Shown: in pieces, positions 35,128-44,689 of the stretch
How the letters are laid out: every line of letters begins with the position of its first letter
Numbering within the stretch: position 1 is the first letter of the stretch
Origin: Clostridium sp. AM34-11AC
Lineage (GTDB): Bacteria > Bacillota > Clostridia > Lachnospirales > Lachnospiraceae
Direction: 5' to 3'
Length of the DNA stretch: 64,000 nucleotides
Assembly: GCF_003435375.1 (NCBI RefSeq)
Contig: NZ_QWGL01000009.1
Coordinates: 45,723-109,722 of the forward strand
Notes under the pieces: generated by a model
Told to the model about the DNA's origin: nothing
Seen by the model: only the letters and a program-made list of their open reading frames with translations
Database searches by the model: none
Translations under genes and position numbers: made by a program

Positions 35128-36018
35128 ATGACAAAAACAGAGTTGGAGGCATTCCTGGCAGTTCTCCAGTATGGCAGTATCTCAGCAGCGGCAGAACGGC
35201 TTTTTATCACACAGCCGGCTATGAGCCGCAGAATGAAATCGATGGAAGAGGAACTGGGATACAGCCTTTTTGAGCGTGGACGCGGTCAGAGAAGCGTGGA
35301 ACTTACAGAGAATGGAAAAGAATTCGTTCCGGTCGCGGAACGCCTGTTGACACTTTACAGGGAGGCGGAGGAGATACCGAGAAGAAAGAAAAGTCCGCTT
35401 CTGCGGGTCAGCACAGTGAACAGCATTGCTTTTTATCTGATGCCGGCTGTATTGAAAGAAATGATGTCCGCTCGGGACACCTGCAGCATTGAATTTAAGA
35501 CGGGGCGTTCTTCTGATATTTATGGGTATGTGGAAAATGGAAGTGTTGATGTGGCTCTGGTCTCGGATCTTTTAAATTCCAGAAGAATAGTTCCGTTCCC
35601 GGTGTTCAGGGAGCCGTTCGTGTTTGCCGGTGGTGAGAGCTGGAGAGAAACGGGGCGAGTGACTCCGGATATGCTGGATCCGGAAGAACAGATCCGGCTG
35701 CCGTGGAATCCGGAATATGATATCTGGCACAGCCGATGGTTTCCGCTGGATGCAAATCCGAGTCTCACAGCGGATAAGATGGAATTTCTGGAATACTTTC
35801 TGAATGGAAAAAAATGGGCGGTGATCCCGCTTCTTGTTGCAAGGCGATTCAAGAGACAAGACGTGTGGATCTGTCCGATGGAAGGCGGACCGGAGGACAT
35901 GACGATCTATGGACTCACAAAAGAGAATCGGATGGATGATCAGATCCGAAGATTTTTTCAGTGTGTGAGAGAAGAACTGCAGATGATCGATGGGATAGAA
36001 CTGTTTTCAGGAAGATAA
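35128..36018 (+). CDS. LysR-family regulator divergent from the MATE exporter
   Basis: LysR-type regulator of 296 residues. HTH: SISAAAERLFITQPAMSRRMKSMEEELG. Effector domain with SSDIYGYVENGSVDVALVSD and an unusual WNPEYDIWHSRWFP segment. The same W-x-x-x-(F/Y)-D-x-W-H pattern occurs in the LysR at 46585, so the two are paralogues of one subfamily. ACGGAGA precedes the ATG. Confidence 0.88.
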   Translation: MTKTELEAFLAVLQYGSISAAAERLFITQPAMSRRMKSMEEELGYSLFERGRGQRSVELTENGKEFVPVAERLLTLYREAEEIPRRKKSPLLRVSTVNSIAFYLMPAVLKEMMSARDTCSIEFKTGRSSDIYGYVENGSVDVALVSDLLNSRRIVPFPVFREPFVFAGGESWRETGRVTPDMLDPEEQIRLPWNPEYDIWHSRWFPLDANPSLTADKMEFLEYFLNGKKWAVIPLLVARRFKRQDVWICPMEGGPEDMTIYGLTKENRMDDQIRRFFQCVREELQMIDGIELFSGR

Positions 36019-36067
36019 AGAGAGATTCTGGTCGTTCAGAAAAATTTACAATTAAATTTCAGACAGG

Positions 36068-36121
36068 AAAAAGAGCCCGGACACCGGAACATACCCCAGG
36101 ATTCCGGTGCGGGCCCTTTTT
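36068..36121. terminator. Bidirectional terminator between LysR and gltS
   Basis: A long stem (36068-36089 with about 36102-36121) with arms AAAAAGAGCCCGG / GGGCCCTTTTT and inner ACCGGAA/TTCCGGT. The A- and T-runs at the ends allow use in both directions. Confidence 0.85.
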
Positions 36122-36154
36122 CAAGAGTTACAATCTATGATCCCAAATTGGATC

Positions 36155-37345
36155 TTACAGGAAGTTCATAAATGTCGTAATAATAAGTGCATTGAAGAAA
36201 TCGATGAACAGACTTCCTACTAACGGCACTACGAAGTATGCGGTCGGAGCCGGACCATACTTTGCGGTGATCGCCTGCATGTTTGCCATAGCGTTCGGTG
36301 TAGCGCCCATACCAAATCCACAGAAGCCGGATGTCATAACGGCTGCGTCGTAGTTCTTTCCGAGAAGGTTGAATACTACGAAGTAAGCGAAGATTGCCAT
36401 GAGAACTGTCTGTGCCGCAAGCATTACGATCATCGGAAGTGCAAGCTCTGCAAGCTGCCATAACTTTAATCCCATCATTGCGAGACCAAGGAATAAGGAA
36501 AGAGAGAAGCTTCCGATCGTGCTGATCTCTTCCATCGGCATATCTTTGTGGGTTGCGTCAACAATGTTACGGATGATAGCAGCAACAACCATTGCTCCGA
36601 TGTAGCTCGGGAATGTCATTAACTTGTTAAGGAATAAAGAAACGATCGTGCCGGCACCGATTGCGATTGCAAGGTATAATGCGCTGTCCAGGAATCTTCT
36701 GGAATCGATCGCGCCGGTAACTTCGTTCTTATCAACTGTAACCTCATCACTGCCGGTAGCAGTCTCTGTGGACTTTAAGTTCAGGGAATGGATACGACGG
36801 TAAGCGAGCGGTCCGCCGATCATACAGCCGGCAACAAGACCGAAGGTTGCGGATGCGATCGCAACCGCGTTAGCGCCTGCAACACCAGCTTCCTCAAGAA
36901 CCGGTCCGAATGCACCTGCGGTACCATGTCCGCCGACCATCGGGATGGAACCAACCGCAAGACCAAGTCTCGGGTCGAGATGGAAAGCACCGGCAAGTAC
37001 AGCGCCAAGGCCATTCTGAAGAGCAACCATGATAATGGAAACTAACAGGAATAAGAGTACCTGAACGCCGCCCTTCTTTAAGAGACGGAAACATGCGGTG
37101 TAACCAACACTACAGAAGAATACAGTCATGAAGAAGGACTGTAAAGTGTTGTCGAAAGAGATTTCGAGGATTCCTGCGGATCTTAAAATCAGGTGAACAA
37201 CTGCGTAAACAACGCCGCCGACAACCGGCTCAGGAATACAGTATTTTGTTAAGAATGGGATCTTGCTTACAAGGAAACGTCCAAGAAGCAGAACGAGAGC
37301 AGCAACTGCGACTGCCTGATACATGTTAAGTTCAATTTGTAACAT
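36155..37345 (-). CDS. gltS: Sodium/glutamate symporter
   Basis: GltS-family Na+-coupled glutamate importer, 396 residues, two inverted five-helix repeats. Marks: IPEPVVGGVVYA, SVGYTACFRLLKKGG, GSIPMVGGHGTAGAFGP, and in the second half CGFGMGATPNAMANMQA. TATACT lies about 35 bp upstream and ATGGAGG precedes the start. The neighbouring GlnL/GlnK-like system (37562-39699) is a plausible regulator, since such systems respond to glutamine or glutamate in Bacillus. Confidence 0.93.
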   Translation of the reverse strand: MLQIELNMYQAVAVAALVLLLGRFLVSKIPFLTKYCIPEPVVGGVVYAVVHLILRSAGILEISFDNTLQSFFMTVFFCSVGYTACFRLLKKGGVQVLLFLLVSIIMVALQNGLGAVLAGAFHLDPRLGLAVGSIPMVGGHGTAGAFGPVLEEAGVAGANAVAIASATFGLVAGCMIGGPLAYRRIHSLNLKSTETATGSDEVTVDKNEVTGAIDSRRFLDSALYLAIAIGAGTIVSLFLNKLMTFPSYIGAMVVAAIIRNIVDATHKDMPMEEISTIGSFSLSLFLGLAMMGLKLWQLAELALPMIVMLAAQTVLMAIFAYFVVFNLLGKNYDAAVMTSGFCGFGMGATPNAMANMQAITAKYGPAPTAYFVVPLVGSLFIDFFNALIITTFMNFL

Positions 37346-37511
37346 AGTTTTTTATACCTCCATACCTTTTATGGTCAGAGTATAAGAATGTTCCTTCAAA
37401 AAAAATCATAAAGTTACAAAAAGTTACAAAAATTACTTAACAAAAAATTGTAAATTCTTAACAAGATTTCTACATGTAATAGTTGAAAACATGTGAAAAG
37501 TTCTGAACCCA

Positions 37512-37546
37512 CAAAAAATACGCCGAAAAAAGATATTCCGGCGTAT
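37512..37546 (-). terminator. Terminator of the two-component operon
   Basis: On the minus strand ATACGCCG (37546-37539) pairs with CGGCGTAT (37525-37518), then TTTTTTGT. It separates the operon from gltS. Confidence 0.8.
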
Positions 37547-37561
37547 AGAAATTAATATGTT

Positions 37562-38404
37562 TTAGCGCTCTGCTTCCAGCATCAGTCCGTCAATAAACTT
37601 TTTGATGCTGACCTTCCCTCCTGAGGAGCGCTTTCCTCTGAGATAGTCCATCTCCGCCTTCACATCCTCAAAGGAGAACAGGGTTCCGGAGTACAGGGTG
37701 TAGGTCTCGTTCATGAAATCCTCGATTCCCATATGGGCGATATTGGACATTCCGGCTGCGATGGTACGGCGGATCCGCTGCTCCATATTTTTCGGGGAAT
37801 CACTGACCGCCTCGCACATCTGCGACACACTTAAATTGGATACAGGAATATGATTCTCGTGAAGATATTCGCAGATCTTTATGATATCCGGACATCCTTT
37901 TTCTCCGGACATGCCGACGCGGTTTAAGATGTATTTTAATTTCCTGCCGTAGTCATCTGATTCCGGCTTCGTTCCCTTTGGCATATGGTCGATCTCATTC
38001 ATGAACATCCGGCGGATATTCGCCAGAGTGTGTTCATTTGTGATCTGCTGTTCCACATTTTTTAATACGGAACGGACCTCGATCAGGTTGATCGGCTTGC
38101 TGATAAAGAAGTCGATCCCGGCGCTGTAGGCCTTGCTGATCAGCTCCTTGGCGGACACCTGGGAGATCATAATACATTTGACCGTGGTGTTCACAGCCCG
38201 CAGCTCCTTTACAAATTCAACGCCGTCCTTTACCGGCATGAAAAAGTCGACGAGGACAACATCAGGCTTTGCCCGCAGCACGTCGGACAGGTTTGCCGGC
38301 TCTCCGCCGCAATCGCCGCAGATTTCTCCGAGTCCCTGTGTCTCGATGATGTCTTCTAAAATGTTGATGACGGACAGGTCGTCTTCTACTATATAGATTC
38401 TCAT
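37562..38404 (-). CDS. Response regulator with GlnL/YcbB-type output domain
   Basis: Two-component response regulator, 280 residues. Receiver domain about 1-120 with acidic pocket EDD (7-9), phospho-acceptor Asp53 (VLVDFFMP) and Lys in SKP. The C-terminal domain (about 150-270: LNRVGMSGEKGCPDIIKICEYL, SVSQMCEAVSDSPKNMEQRIRRTI) matches the YcbB/GlnL DNA-binding type. The start overlaps the kinase stop by 4 bp. B. subtilis GlnL controls glutamine uptake and glutaminase; here gltS next door is the likely target (inference). Confidence 0.82.
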   Translation of the reverse strand: MRIYIVEDDLSVINILEDIIETQGLGEICGDCGGEPANLSDVLRAKPDVVLVDFFMPVKDGVEFVKELRAVNTTVKCIMISQVSAKELISKAYSAGIDFFISKPINLIEVRSVLKNVEQQITNEHTLANIRRMFMNEIDHMPKGTKPESDDYGRKLKYILNRVGMSGEKGCPDIIKICEYLHENHIPVSNLSVSQMCEAVSDSPKNMEQRIRRTIAAGMSNIAHMGIEDFMNETYTLYSGTLFSFEDVKAEMDYLRGKRSSGGKVSIKKFIDGLMLEAER

Positions 38405-39699
38405 AATTCTTCCTCCACAAGGGAAGCCGCCGGAATCACAACGGTAAAGGCAGTTCCGCTGCCCTGCTCCGATCTCACTTCGATGGTTCCCTTAAACTGT
38501 TCCTCCACGGTCATTTTTACCCCATAAAGGCCGACACCGCGGAAGATATTTCCGGTCTTATGGTCAAATTTCGTTGAATATCCCATTTTAAAAATGTTCG
38601 GCAGATGGCGCGGTGAGATTCCCGGTCCGTCATCTGTGACACAGAAGATGTAGTTCCCGTTACGAAGGTGCTCTTCGATGCAGATCGTGCCGATCTTCCG
38701 GTCGGATTCGATGGCCTCAATGGCATTGTTGACAAGATTTTTTAACACGGCCATGAGTTCGTAGTGCTCCTCGGTCATAAAGTTGTCCGAGCATCGGAAC
38801 TCCAGCTGGATATGGACATTTTTCGCCTCCAGCATATGGTAGGTGGTGTCTTCAAGGATCTTTAAGATATCCTGAAAGCTCATCCGTTTCTCATCGTATT
38901 CCTCGGAGATCTCCTCCTCAATTCCCTGAATGATCCGGATATAGTCTTTCTTGATCTCGTGGACATCCCGCGCGATGGAGAGTGACATGTGCTTCATATC
39001 ATCCGGCACGTCCATCTCGTTTAACTTCTCGTAGAGCTTATAGGCGTTCGCCATGACGGATTCGATCTCCTCGGAATTCTTCCGCATGAAGTAGATCTCA
39101 TTCTTTAAGCCTGTAGTCATTAAGAACAAGCGGCGGTAACGGTTCTCGTGCTCTTCGTTTTTTAAAAGAGTCCGGTAGTGACTTTCCGCCATTAAGATCA
39201 GGCTTGTGAGGAAAGTCCGGAACAGGGCGATCAGGAGAAGGTATCCGGCCTTTTCCGGTGTCATAGTGTGGAGTGAGCTCTCTGAGATACAGAGTTCCAC
39301 CAGATTCGATCCAAAATCTGCAAAAAAGACCGCCGGAAATAACCGGCTGAAGGACACGGTATGTTTTCCGGGGATCATGGCGTTAAAGATGATCCCGTAG
39401 CAGAAATAGAAGACCGCGTTTGGAAATAAATTTTCCGCGGATGTTATGAGATCAGCACCACCGTTTACCGCTGCAATCAGTCGGAACAGAAAAACGATCA
39501 CTGCAGTTACCGAACAGGTCATCGTCGTGGAAAGATTTTTTCCCAGCGTCATTAAGAGGACCGGGAGCACGATAACGGAAGAAGAGATACGGAAATTATA
39601 TACAAAAAGATTCCAGTAGAGCTGGGATACGAGGGCGACGATCGCTCCGATCAGAACCATGCGTTTCAGATCCCTGACGCTCTTATTTTCATTTATCAT
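38401..39699 (-). CDS. Membrane sensor histidine kinase (GlnK/YcbA-like)
   Basis: Sensor kinase of 432 residues. The N-terminal half has about six membrane helices (18-175) with no large extracellular domain, followed by a coiled linker. His247 in ARDVHEIKKDY is the likely phospho-site. The ATPase domain has N-box LKNLVNNAIEAIE, G1 DDGPGIS and G2 GVGLYGVK. Its cognate regulator follows with a 4-bp overlap. The pair resembles GlnK-GlnL. The membrane-embedded sensor suggests detection within or near the membrane. Confidence 0.82.
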   Translation of the reverse strand: MINENKSVRDLKRMVLIGAIVALVSQLYWNLFVYNFRISSSVIVLPVLLMTLGKNLSTTMTCSVTAVIVFLFRLIAAVNGGADLITSAENLFPNAVFYFCYGIIFNAMIPGKHTVSFSRLFPAVFFADFGSNLVELCISESSLHTMTPEKAGYLLLIALFRTFLTSLILMAESHYRTLLKNEEHENRYRRLFLMTTGLKNEIYFMRKNSEEIESVMANAYKLYEKLNEMDVPDDMKHMSLSIARDVHEIKKDYIRIIQGIEEEISEEYDEKRMSFQDILKILEDTTYHMLEAKNVHIQLEFRCSDNFMTEEHYELMAVLKNLVNNAIEAIESDRKIGTICIEEHLRNGNYIFCVTDDGPGISPRHLPNIFKMGYSTKFDHKTGNIFRGVGLYGVKMTVEEQFKGTIEVRSEQGSGTAFTVVIPAASLVEEEL

Positions 39700-39743
39700 T
39701 CGGCATCCCCCTCTGTGGCTGTTCGATAAAAATCAATAATATA

Positions 39744-39772
39744 ATGATACGTTATTGTTAAAAAAAAGTCAA
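39744..39772 (-). promoter_or_regulatory. Promoter of the kinase-regulator operon
   Basis: On the minus strand TTGACT (39772-39767) and TATCAT (39749-39744), spacer 17 bp, about 45 bp before the kinase start. Confidence 0.65.
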
Positions 39773-39848
39773 CGGAGCGAGGGTTAAGATATTTTTGTAA
39801 GAAGGCTCAAAATTGTGAGAAAAATAGGGCGAAACTTTATTTTTTGTG

Positions 39849-39877
39849 TTGTAAGATTTTCGGTCTTCGATTATAAT
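39849..39877 (+). promoter_or_regulatory. Promoter of the aspartate-type aminotransferase
   Basis: TTGTAA (39849-39854) and TATAAT (39872-39877) with a 17-bp spacer. The leader has a small ACACCG/CGGTGCT hairpin before GAGGAGGA. Confidence 0.7.
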
Positions 39878-39950
39878 ATAGTCATAGGGGACAGACACCG
39901 TAAGGGGTTTTCGGTGCTGTAAAAAACGAAAAAATGAGGAGGATACTGAC

Positions 39951-41231
39951 ATGAAACCATACCGCGAAATGTCAAAGGAAGAACTTGCATCTTTAAAGGA
40001 GCAGCTTGAGGCTGTGTACAAAGAGTATCAGGGAAAAAATTTAAGCCTGAATATGGCACGTGGCAAGCCATGTAAGGAGCAGCTCGACCTTTCCCTTCCG
40101 ATGATGGATGTCTTAAACAGCTCCAGCGACTATATCTCCGCTGACGGCGATGTAAGAAACTATGGAATCCTGACCGGTATTCAGGAAGCAAAAGAGCTGA
40201 TGGGAGCTATGATGGATGCTCCGGCTGAAAATATCGTTATGTACGGAAATGCCAGCCTGACATTGATGTTTGATACGGTAAGCCGTGCCTGGACACATGG
40301 TGTTTGCGGAAGCACTCCGTGGTGCAAACTCGACAAAGTAAAATTCCTCTGCCCGGTTCCGGGATATGACAGACACTTTGCGATCACCCAGTACTTCGGT
40401 ATCGAAATGATCAATATTCCGATGACAGCTGATGGTCCGGATATGGATCTTGTTGAAAAATATGTAAATAACGATGAGACCGTAAAAGGCATCTGGTGCG
40501 TTCCGCTTTATTCGAACCCGTCCGGACAGTCTTATTCCGACGAAACAGTAAAGAGATTCGCAAACTTAAAGCCGGCAGCAAAAGACTTCAGAATCATCTG
40601 GGATAACGCTTACTGCGTACATCATTTACACCCGGATCATCCGGATCATATCCTTGATATCCTCTCCGAGTGTGCAAAAGCCGGAAATCCGGATATGGTA
40701 TATAAGATCGGTTCCACAGCGAAGATCACATTCCCGGGCTCCGCTATCTCCGCAATCGCTACATCCAAGGCGAATATCGAAGATATGAAGAAACAGATGA
40801 ACGTACAGTTTATCAGCCATGATAAGATCAACCAGCTCCGTCATGTGCGCTTCTTCAAGAACCTTGATGGAATCAAGGCTCAGATGGCAAAACATGCCGC
40901 GATCCTCTGCCCGAAATTCGAGGCGGTTGACGAGATCTTAAATAAGGAGCTCGCCGGACTTGAGATCGGTAAGTGGACAAAACCGAACGGAGGATATTTC
41001 GTTTCTTTCGATTCTCTTGATGGATGCGCGAAGGCGATCGTTGCAAAGTGTAAGGATGCCGGTGTTGTTATGACAGGCGCAGGTGCAACCTACCCATACG
41101 GCAAGGATCCGCATGACTCCAATATCCGTATTGCTCCGTCCTTCCCGACACTGGAAGATCTGAAGCTTGCAGCTGAGATTTTCTGTGTATGCGTAAAACT
41201 TGTAAGTATCGACAAGCTTCTTGCTGAATAA
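39951..41231 (+). CDS. Class Ic-like aspartate aminotransferase (PLP)
   Basis: PLP-dependent aminotransferase, 426 residues, of the Asp_aminotransf group resembling Corynebacterium AspT. Marks: LNMARGKPCKEQLDLS, DVRNYGILTGIQEAKELMG, NPSGQSYSDETVKRFA, WDNAYCVHHL with the PLP-binding Asp and Tyr, and the Schiff-base lysine in GSTAKITFPGSAIS. It likely interconverts aspartate/2-oxoglutarate and oxaloacetate/glutamate. GAGGAGGA precedes the ATG. Monocistronic, ended by the terminator at 41295. Confidence 0.88.
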   Translation: MKPYREMSKEELASLKEQLEAVYKEYQGKNLSLNMARGKPCKEQLDLSLPMMDVLNSSSDYISADGDVRNYGILTGIQEAKELMGAMMDAPAENIVMYGNASLTLMFDTVSRAWTHGVCGSTPWCKLDKVKFLCPVPGYDRHFAITQYFGIEMINIPMTADGPDMDLVEKYVNNDETVKGIWCVPLYSNPSGQSYSDETVKRFANLKPAAKDFRIIWDNAYCVHHLHPDHPDHILDILSECAKAGNPDMVYKIGSTAKITFPGSAISAIATSKANIEDMKKQMNVQFISHDKINQLRHVRFFKNLDGIKAQMAKHAAILCPKFEAVDEILNKELAGLEIGKWTKPNGGYFVSFDSLDGCAKAIVAKCKDAGVVMTGAGATYPYGKDPHDSNIRIAPSFPTLEDLKLAAEIFCVCVKLVSIDKLLAE

Positions 41232-41294
41232 AGTGGGAAAAACGGCAGACAGGCTGCCGGAGAAATAAAAACTGAAATGATCGTAAAAAAAGAG

Positions 41295-41337
41295 GGACTG
41301 ACAGCCGAATTACCGGCTGTCAGTCCTTTACTTTTTT
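41295..41337 (+). terminator. Terminator of the aminotransferase gene
   Basis: A perfect 13-bp stem, GGACTGACAGCCG (41295-41307) with CGGCTGTCAGTCC (41314-41326), followed by TTTACTTTTTT. An extended -10 (TGGTATACT, ending at 41350) for the next operon begins right after it. Confidence 0.9.
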
Positions 41338-41395
41338 GCGTTGGTATACTAAAATGAAAAAGACTATCGAGAAAGATAGAGGGATGGAATTATTT

Positions 41396-41869
41396 ATGGA
41401 AGAAAAAGATATAAATCAGAAAAAGAAACCGGATGATCCGGCGGAGCAGGAGACAGGAAAGAGAAAGTCCGGTCTGGCCCGCGAGGGGATCGCTTACCTG
41501 ATCTTCGGTGTCCTGACAACAGTGATCGACTATGCGATCTCAAATCTTCTATATTATATATGGAAGATGGATCCGGTTCCTGCTCAGACCATTGCGTGGG
41601 TGGCTGCGGTGCTGTTCGCTTTTGTGACGAATAAGTGGTGGGTGTTTGAGAGCCATACGCTGAATCCGGGGAAGGTATGGAGAGAATTTGTTTCATTTGT
41701 TCTCTGCCGGGTAGCGACCTTCCTGTTTAATCTCGCGGCACTGTTTGTTATGGTGGATCTCATGAAGATGGAGTTCTTTCTCTGCAAGCTTCTGATCTCA
41801 GTCGTGGTCGTGATACTGAATTATGTGTTTAGCAAGATCCTGATTTTTACGAATGACAAAAAGAAATGA
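41396..41869 (+). CDS. GtrA-family membrane protein
   Basis: GtrA-like protein, 157 residues with four membrane helices (about 28-150), linked to transfer of lipid-carried sugars across the membrane. Marks: YLIFGVLTTVIDYAISNLLY, AFVTNKWWVF and NYVFSKILIF. The start is uncertain. In-frame starts at 41354 and 41384 exist, but the likely promoter -10 at 41345-41350 puts the transcript start after 41354, and only 41396 has purine-rich GAGGG/GGAA at a workable distance. It precedes yfhO, a common pairing in surface polysaccharide modification. Confidence 0.85.
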   Translation: MEEKDINQKKKPDDPAEQETGKRKSGLAREGIAYLIFGVLTTVIDYAISNLLYYIWKMDPVPAQTIAWVAAVLFAFVTNKWWVFESHTLNPGKVWREFVSFVLCRVATFLFNLAALFVMVDLMKMEFFLCKLLISVVVVILNYVFSKILIFTNDKKK

Positions 41870-41926
41870 CCGGATCAGATCTTGGAGTGCGAAATACCTT
41901 TTGCGTAGACGGAGGAGTTTTACGGT

Positions 41927-44689
41927 ATGACAGAAATAAAAGAAATTGATGATGCAGTCCGGGAAGAAATACCAGAAAGAATCCCGGAAGCGCGTAAGAA
42001 GAAACGACGAACGGTGCCGGTGTTAAAGTCGAGAGACGGTCTTATGATCGCGTTTTTTGTCCCGGTACTCGTTATGATCTGCATATTTGCCCAGAGAGGG
42101 ATCTTCCCGTTCGGCGAGAGGTGCTTTCTGAGGACGGACATGTATCATCAGTACGCCCCGTTCTTCTCAGAATTCCAGCATAAGCTGCGGACAGGCGGAA
42201 GTCTTCTGTACAGCTGGGATGTGGGAATGGGTGTTAATTTTGCGGCGCTTTACGCATATTATCTCGCAAGCCCTTTAAACTGGCTGATCCTGCTCTGCCC
42301 GAAAAAATTCATCATCGAATTCATGACGATCATGATCGTCATAAAGATCGGACTTTCGGGACTCAGCTTTGCCTGGTATTTAAAGCAGCACAGTAAAAAC
42401 TGTATTCTGGGTGTCGGATTTTTCGGGATTTTTTATGCGTTGTCCGGATATATGGCGGCGTACAGCTGGAACATCATGTGGCTGGACTGCATTCTCCTCT
42501 TCCCGCTGATCGTTTACGGACTGGAGCGTCTTGTGAGGGAGCAGAAGGGAATGCTTTACTGCGTGACCCTTGGGCTTTCCATCCTGTCCAACTACTATAT
42601 CTCCATCATGACCTGCCTGTTTCTGGTGCTTTATTTCATCGCGCTTCTTATTTTAGAAGAGCCGGGTCCGGTGAGAAAATACGTGGAGAGCTGCGTGAGA
42701 TTTGGAATCTACTCCCTGCTTTCCGGCGGACTCGCGGCGGGAGTTCTGCTGCCGGAGATCTGTGCGCTCCAGAGCACGGCATCCGGCAACTTTGATTTCC
42801 CAAAGGCGTGGACTTCCTATTTCCCGATCTTCGACATGATCGCCCGCCATATCGGAAATGTGGAGACGGAGATCGGTCTGGACCATTGGCCGAATATTTA
42901 CTGCGGCGTCGCGGTATTTCTCTTCTTTTTGCTGTATCTGGCATGTAAGAAGATCTCCGTGAAGGAAAAGGCTGTGTACTGCGGACTGCTGCTGCTCTTT
43001 TTTGCAAGCTTTTCCATGAATGTGCTGAATTTTATCTGGCATGGATTCCACTATCCGAACAGCCTTCCATGCCGACAGTCCTTCATCTATATCTTCCTGA
43101 TGCTGTTTATCTGCTTCCGGGCTTATGCGCATCTGGATGAGACACCGAAAAAGTATGTTGCTGTCGCGTTCTGGGGAAGCATCTGTTTTGTACTTCTGGC
43201 AGAAAAGCTGGTGACACAGGAACATTTCCACTTTATTGTCTACTATGTGTCTATCATCTTCCTTGCGGCTTACGCGGGACTGATCTACATTTATAAAGGA
43301 GGAAGGCGGGCCTTAGCCGGCTTTCTGGCACTGGCGCTGGTCTCCATGGAGGCAGCCATCAATACAACCGTGACGAGTGTCACGACCACGAGCCGTGAAT
43401 CCTACACTGCGGATAACGAAGAGGCCCGGATCTTGAAGGATTCTCTGGAACCGGCATCGGATTTCTACCGGGTGGAGAAAAAGACGAGGAAGACGAAAAA
43501 CGACGGCGCATGGATGAATTTCCCGTCGGTATCCCTGTTCTCCTCAACGGCAAACGCGGATCTTTCGAAGATCTTTAAGAAGCTTGGATGCGAGTCCTCC
43601 ACGAACGCCTACAGCATCACGGGCAGCACACCGCTTGTGGACAGCATCTTTTCCGTAAAATATGCGCTCTATTCCGATGCAGTGTCCAACACGGAGCTTA
43701 TGATGTATTTGAGGGAGAGCGGCGGGACATATCTCTATGAGAACCTGTATACACTGCCGCTAGGCTTTGTTCTTCCTTCGGATATTGAGGAGAACTGGCA
43801 GTATGAGATGGATAATCCCGCGGAAGTACAGAATGATCTGTGTCTGGTCACAGGGGCAGACGAAGTTCTTGTAGATACAGGCGGAACAGTGAATAAAAAT
43901 ACGTTCACCTTCACACCGGATATGACCGGGGAATACTATGTGTTCGTTCTGAATAAGAAGGTGAAGAACGTGAAAGCGGATCTGCCGTCGGGTTCAAAGT
44001 CATTTGGCAATGTAGACCGCGGATATCTTCTGGAACTCGGAACCCTGTCTCCGGGATATGAAGTGAAGCTCACGGCAGATGAGGCGGGGGAGCAGTTGAA
44101 TGCCATTGCCTATCGGTTCTCCGAGGATGCCATGATTCAGGTCTATGACCGTCTGAACCGGATGCCGATGCATCTGACGAGCTGGAAGGATACGAAGCTT
44201 TCCGGAACTGTAACTGCTGACCGGGCTGGAATGCTCTTCACATCGATCCCCTTCGATAAGGGCTGGACTGTGAAGGTAGACGGGCAGAAGGTGGAGACGA
44301 GGAAAGCGTTCGGCGCATTCCTCGCCATCGATGTGGGCGCAGGGGACCATGTGATCGATTTTTCTTATTTCCCGGAGGGATTAAAGCCCGGCGTCCTGAT
44401 CACAGGCGGATCGATCGTGATCCTGATCTTTTTATGGTTTTTGCGCAGAGAGATGGAGAGGCGGAGAGATAGAGCGCGGATGCTCAGGATCCGGAGAATG
44501 CAACGGGAAGCAGAAGAAGAAGAAGAAGAACATGCGGATGAAGATGAATTTGAAGAAATTCCGGAGCTCGATGAAGAAACGGAAGAGAGCTCAGATGAAA
44601 TGGAGGAACCGGATTCCGAAATTCCCGACATGCCGGAACCGGAGAAACATATAAATCATGAAAAACAGACAACGGAGGAACAGACATGA
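41927..44689 (+). CDS. YfhO-family large membrane protein
   Basis: Membrane protein of 920 residues of the YfhO family, glycosyltransferase-like proteins involved in lipoteichoic or other polymer glycosylation. About 12 helices lie between residues 38 and 480; the early loop has DMYHQYAPFFSEF and YSWDVGMGVNF, both family features. A large extracytoplasmic domain follows (about 485-815), then a last helix (about 820-840) and a cytoplasmic tail with long Glu/Asp runs. ACGGAGGAG precedes the ATG. Its stop overlaps the argH start (ATGA). With GtrA it suggests sugar decoration of a surface polymer. Confidence 0.88.
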   Translation: MTEIKEIDDAVREEIPERIPEARKKKRRTVPVLKSRDGLMIAFFVPVLVMICIFAQRGIFPFGERCFLRTDMYHQYAPFFSEFQHKLRTGGSLLYSWDVGMGVNFAALYAYYLASPLNWLILLCPKKFIIEFMTIMIVIKIGLSGLSFAWYLKQHSKNCILGVGFFGIFYALSGYMAAYSWNIMWLDCILLFPLIVYGLERLVREQKGMLYCVTLGLSILSNYYISIMTCLFLVLYFIALLILEEPGPVRKYVESCVRFGIYSLLSGGLAAGVLLPEICALQSTASGNFDFPKAWTSYFPIFDMIARHIGNVETEIGLDHWPNIYCGVAVFLFFLLYLACKKISVKEKAVYCGLLLLFFASFSMNVLNFIWHGFHYPNSLPCRQSFIYIFLMLFICFRAYAHLDETPKKYVAVAFWGSICFVLLAEKLVTQEHFHFIVYYVSIIFLAAYAGLIYIYKGGRRALAGFLALALVSMEAAINTTVTSVTTTSRESYTADNEEARILKDSLEPASDFYRVEKKTRKTKNDGAWMNFPSVSLFSSTANADLSKIFKKLGCESSTNAYSITGSTPLVDSIFSVKYALYSDAVSNTELMMYLRESGGTYLYENLYTLPLGFVLPSDIEENWQYEMDNPAEVQNDLCLVTGADEVLVDTGGTVNKNTFTFTPDMTGEYYVFVLNKKVKNVKADLPSGSKSFGNVDRGYLLELGTLSPGYEVKLTADEAGEQLNAIAYRFSEDAMIQVYDRLNRMPMHLTSWKDTKLSGTVTADRAGMLFTSIPFDKGWTVKVDGQKVETRKAFGAFLAIDVGAGDHVIDFSYFPEGLKPGVLITGGSIVILIFLWFLRREMERRRDRARMLRIRRMQREAEEEEEEHADEDEFEEIPELDEETEESSDEMEEPDSEIPDMPEPEKHINHEKQTTEEQT

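Noticed and set aside
39878..39950. Riboswitch in the leader of the aspartate-type aminotransferase
   Set aside because: Only one small CACCG/CGGTG hairpin is present; nothing matches a known riboswitch core.
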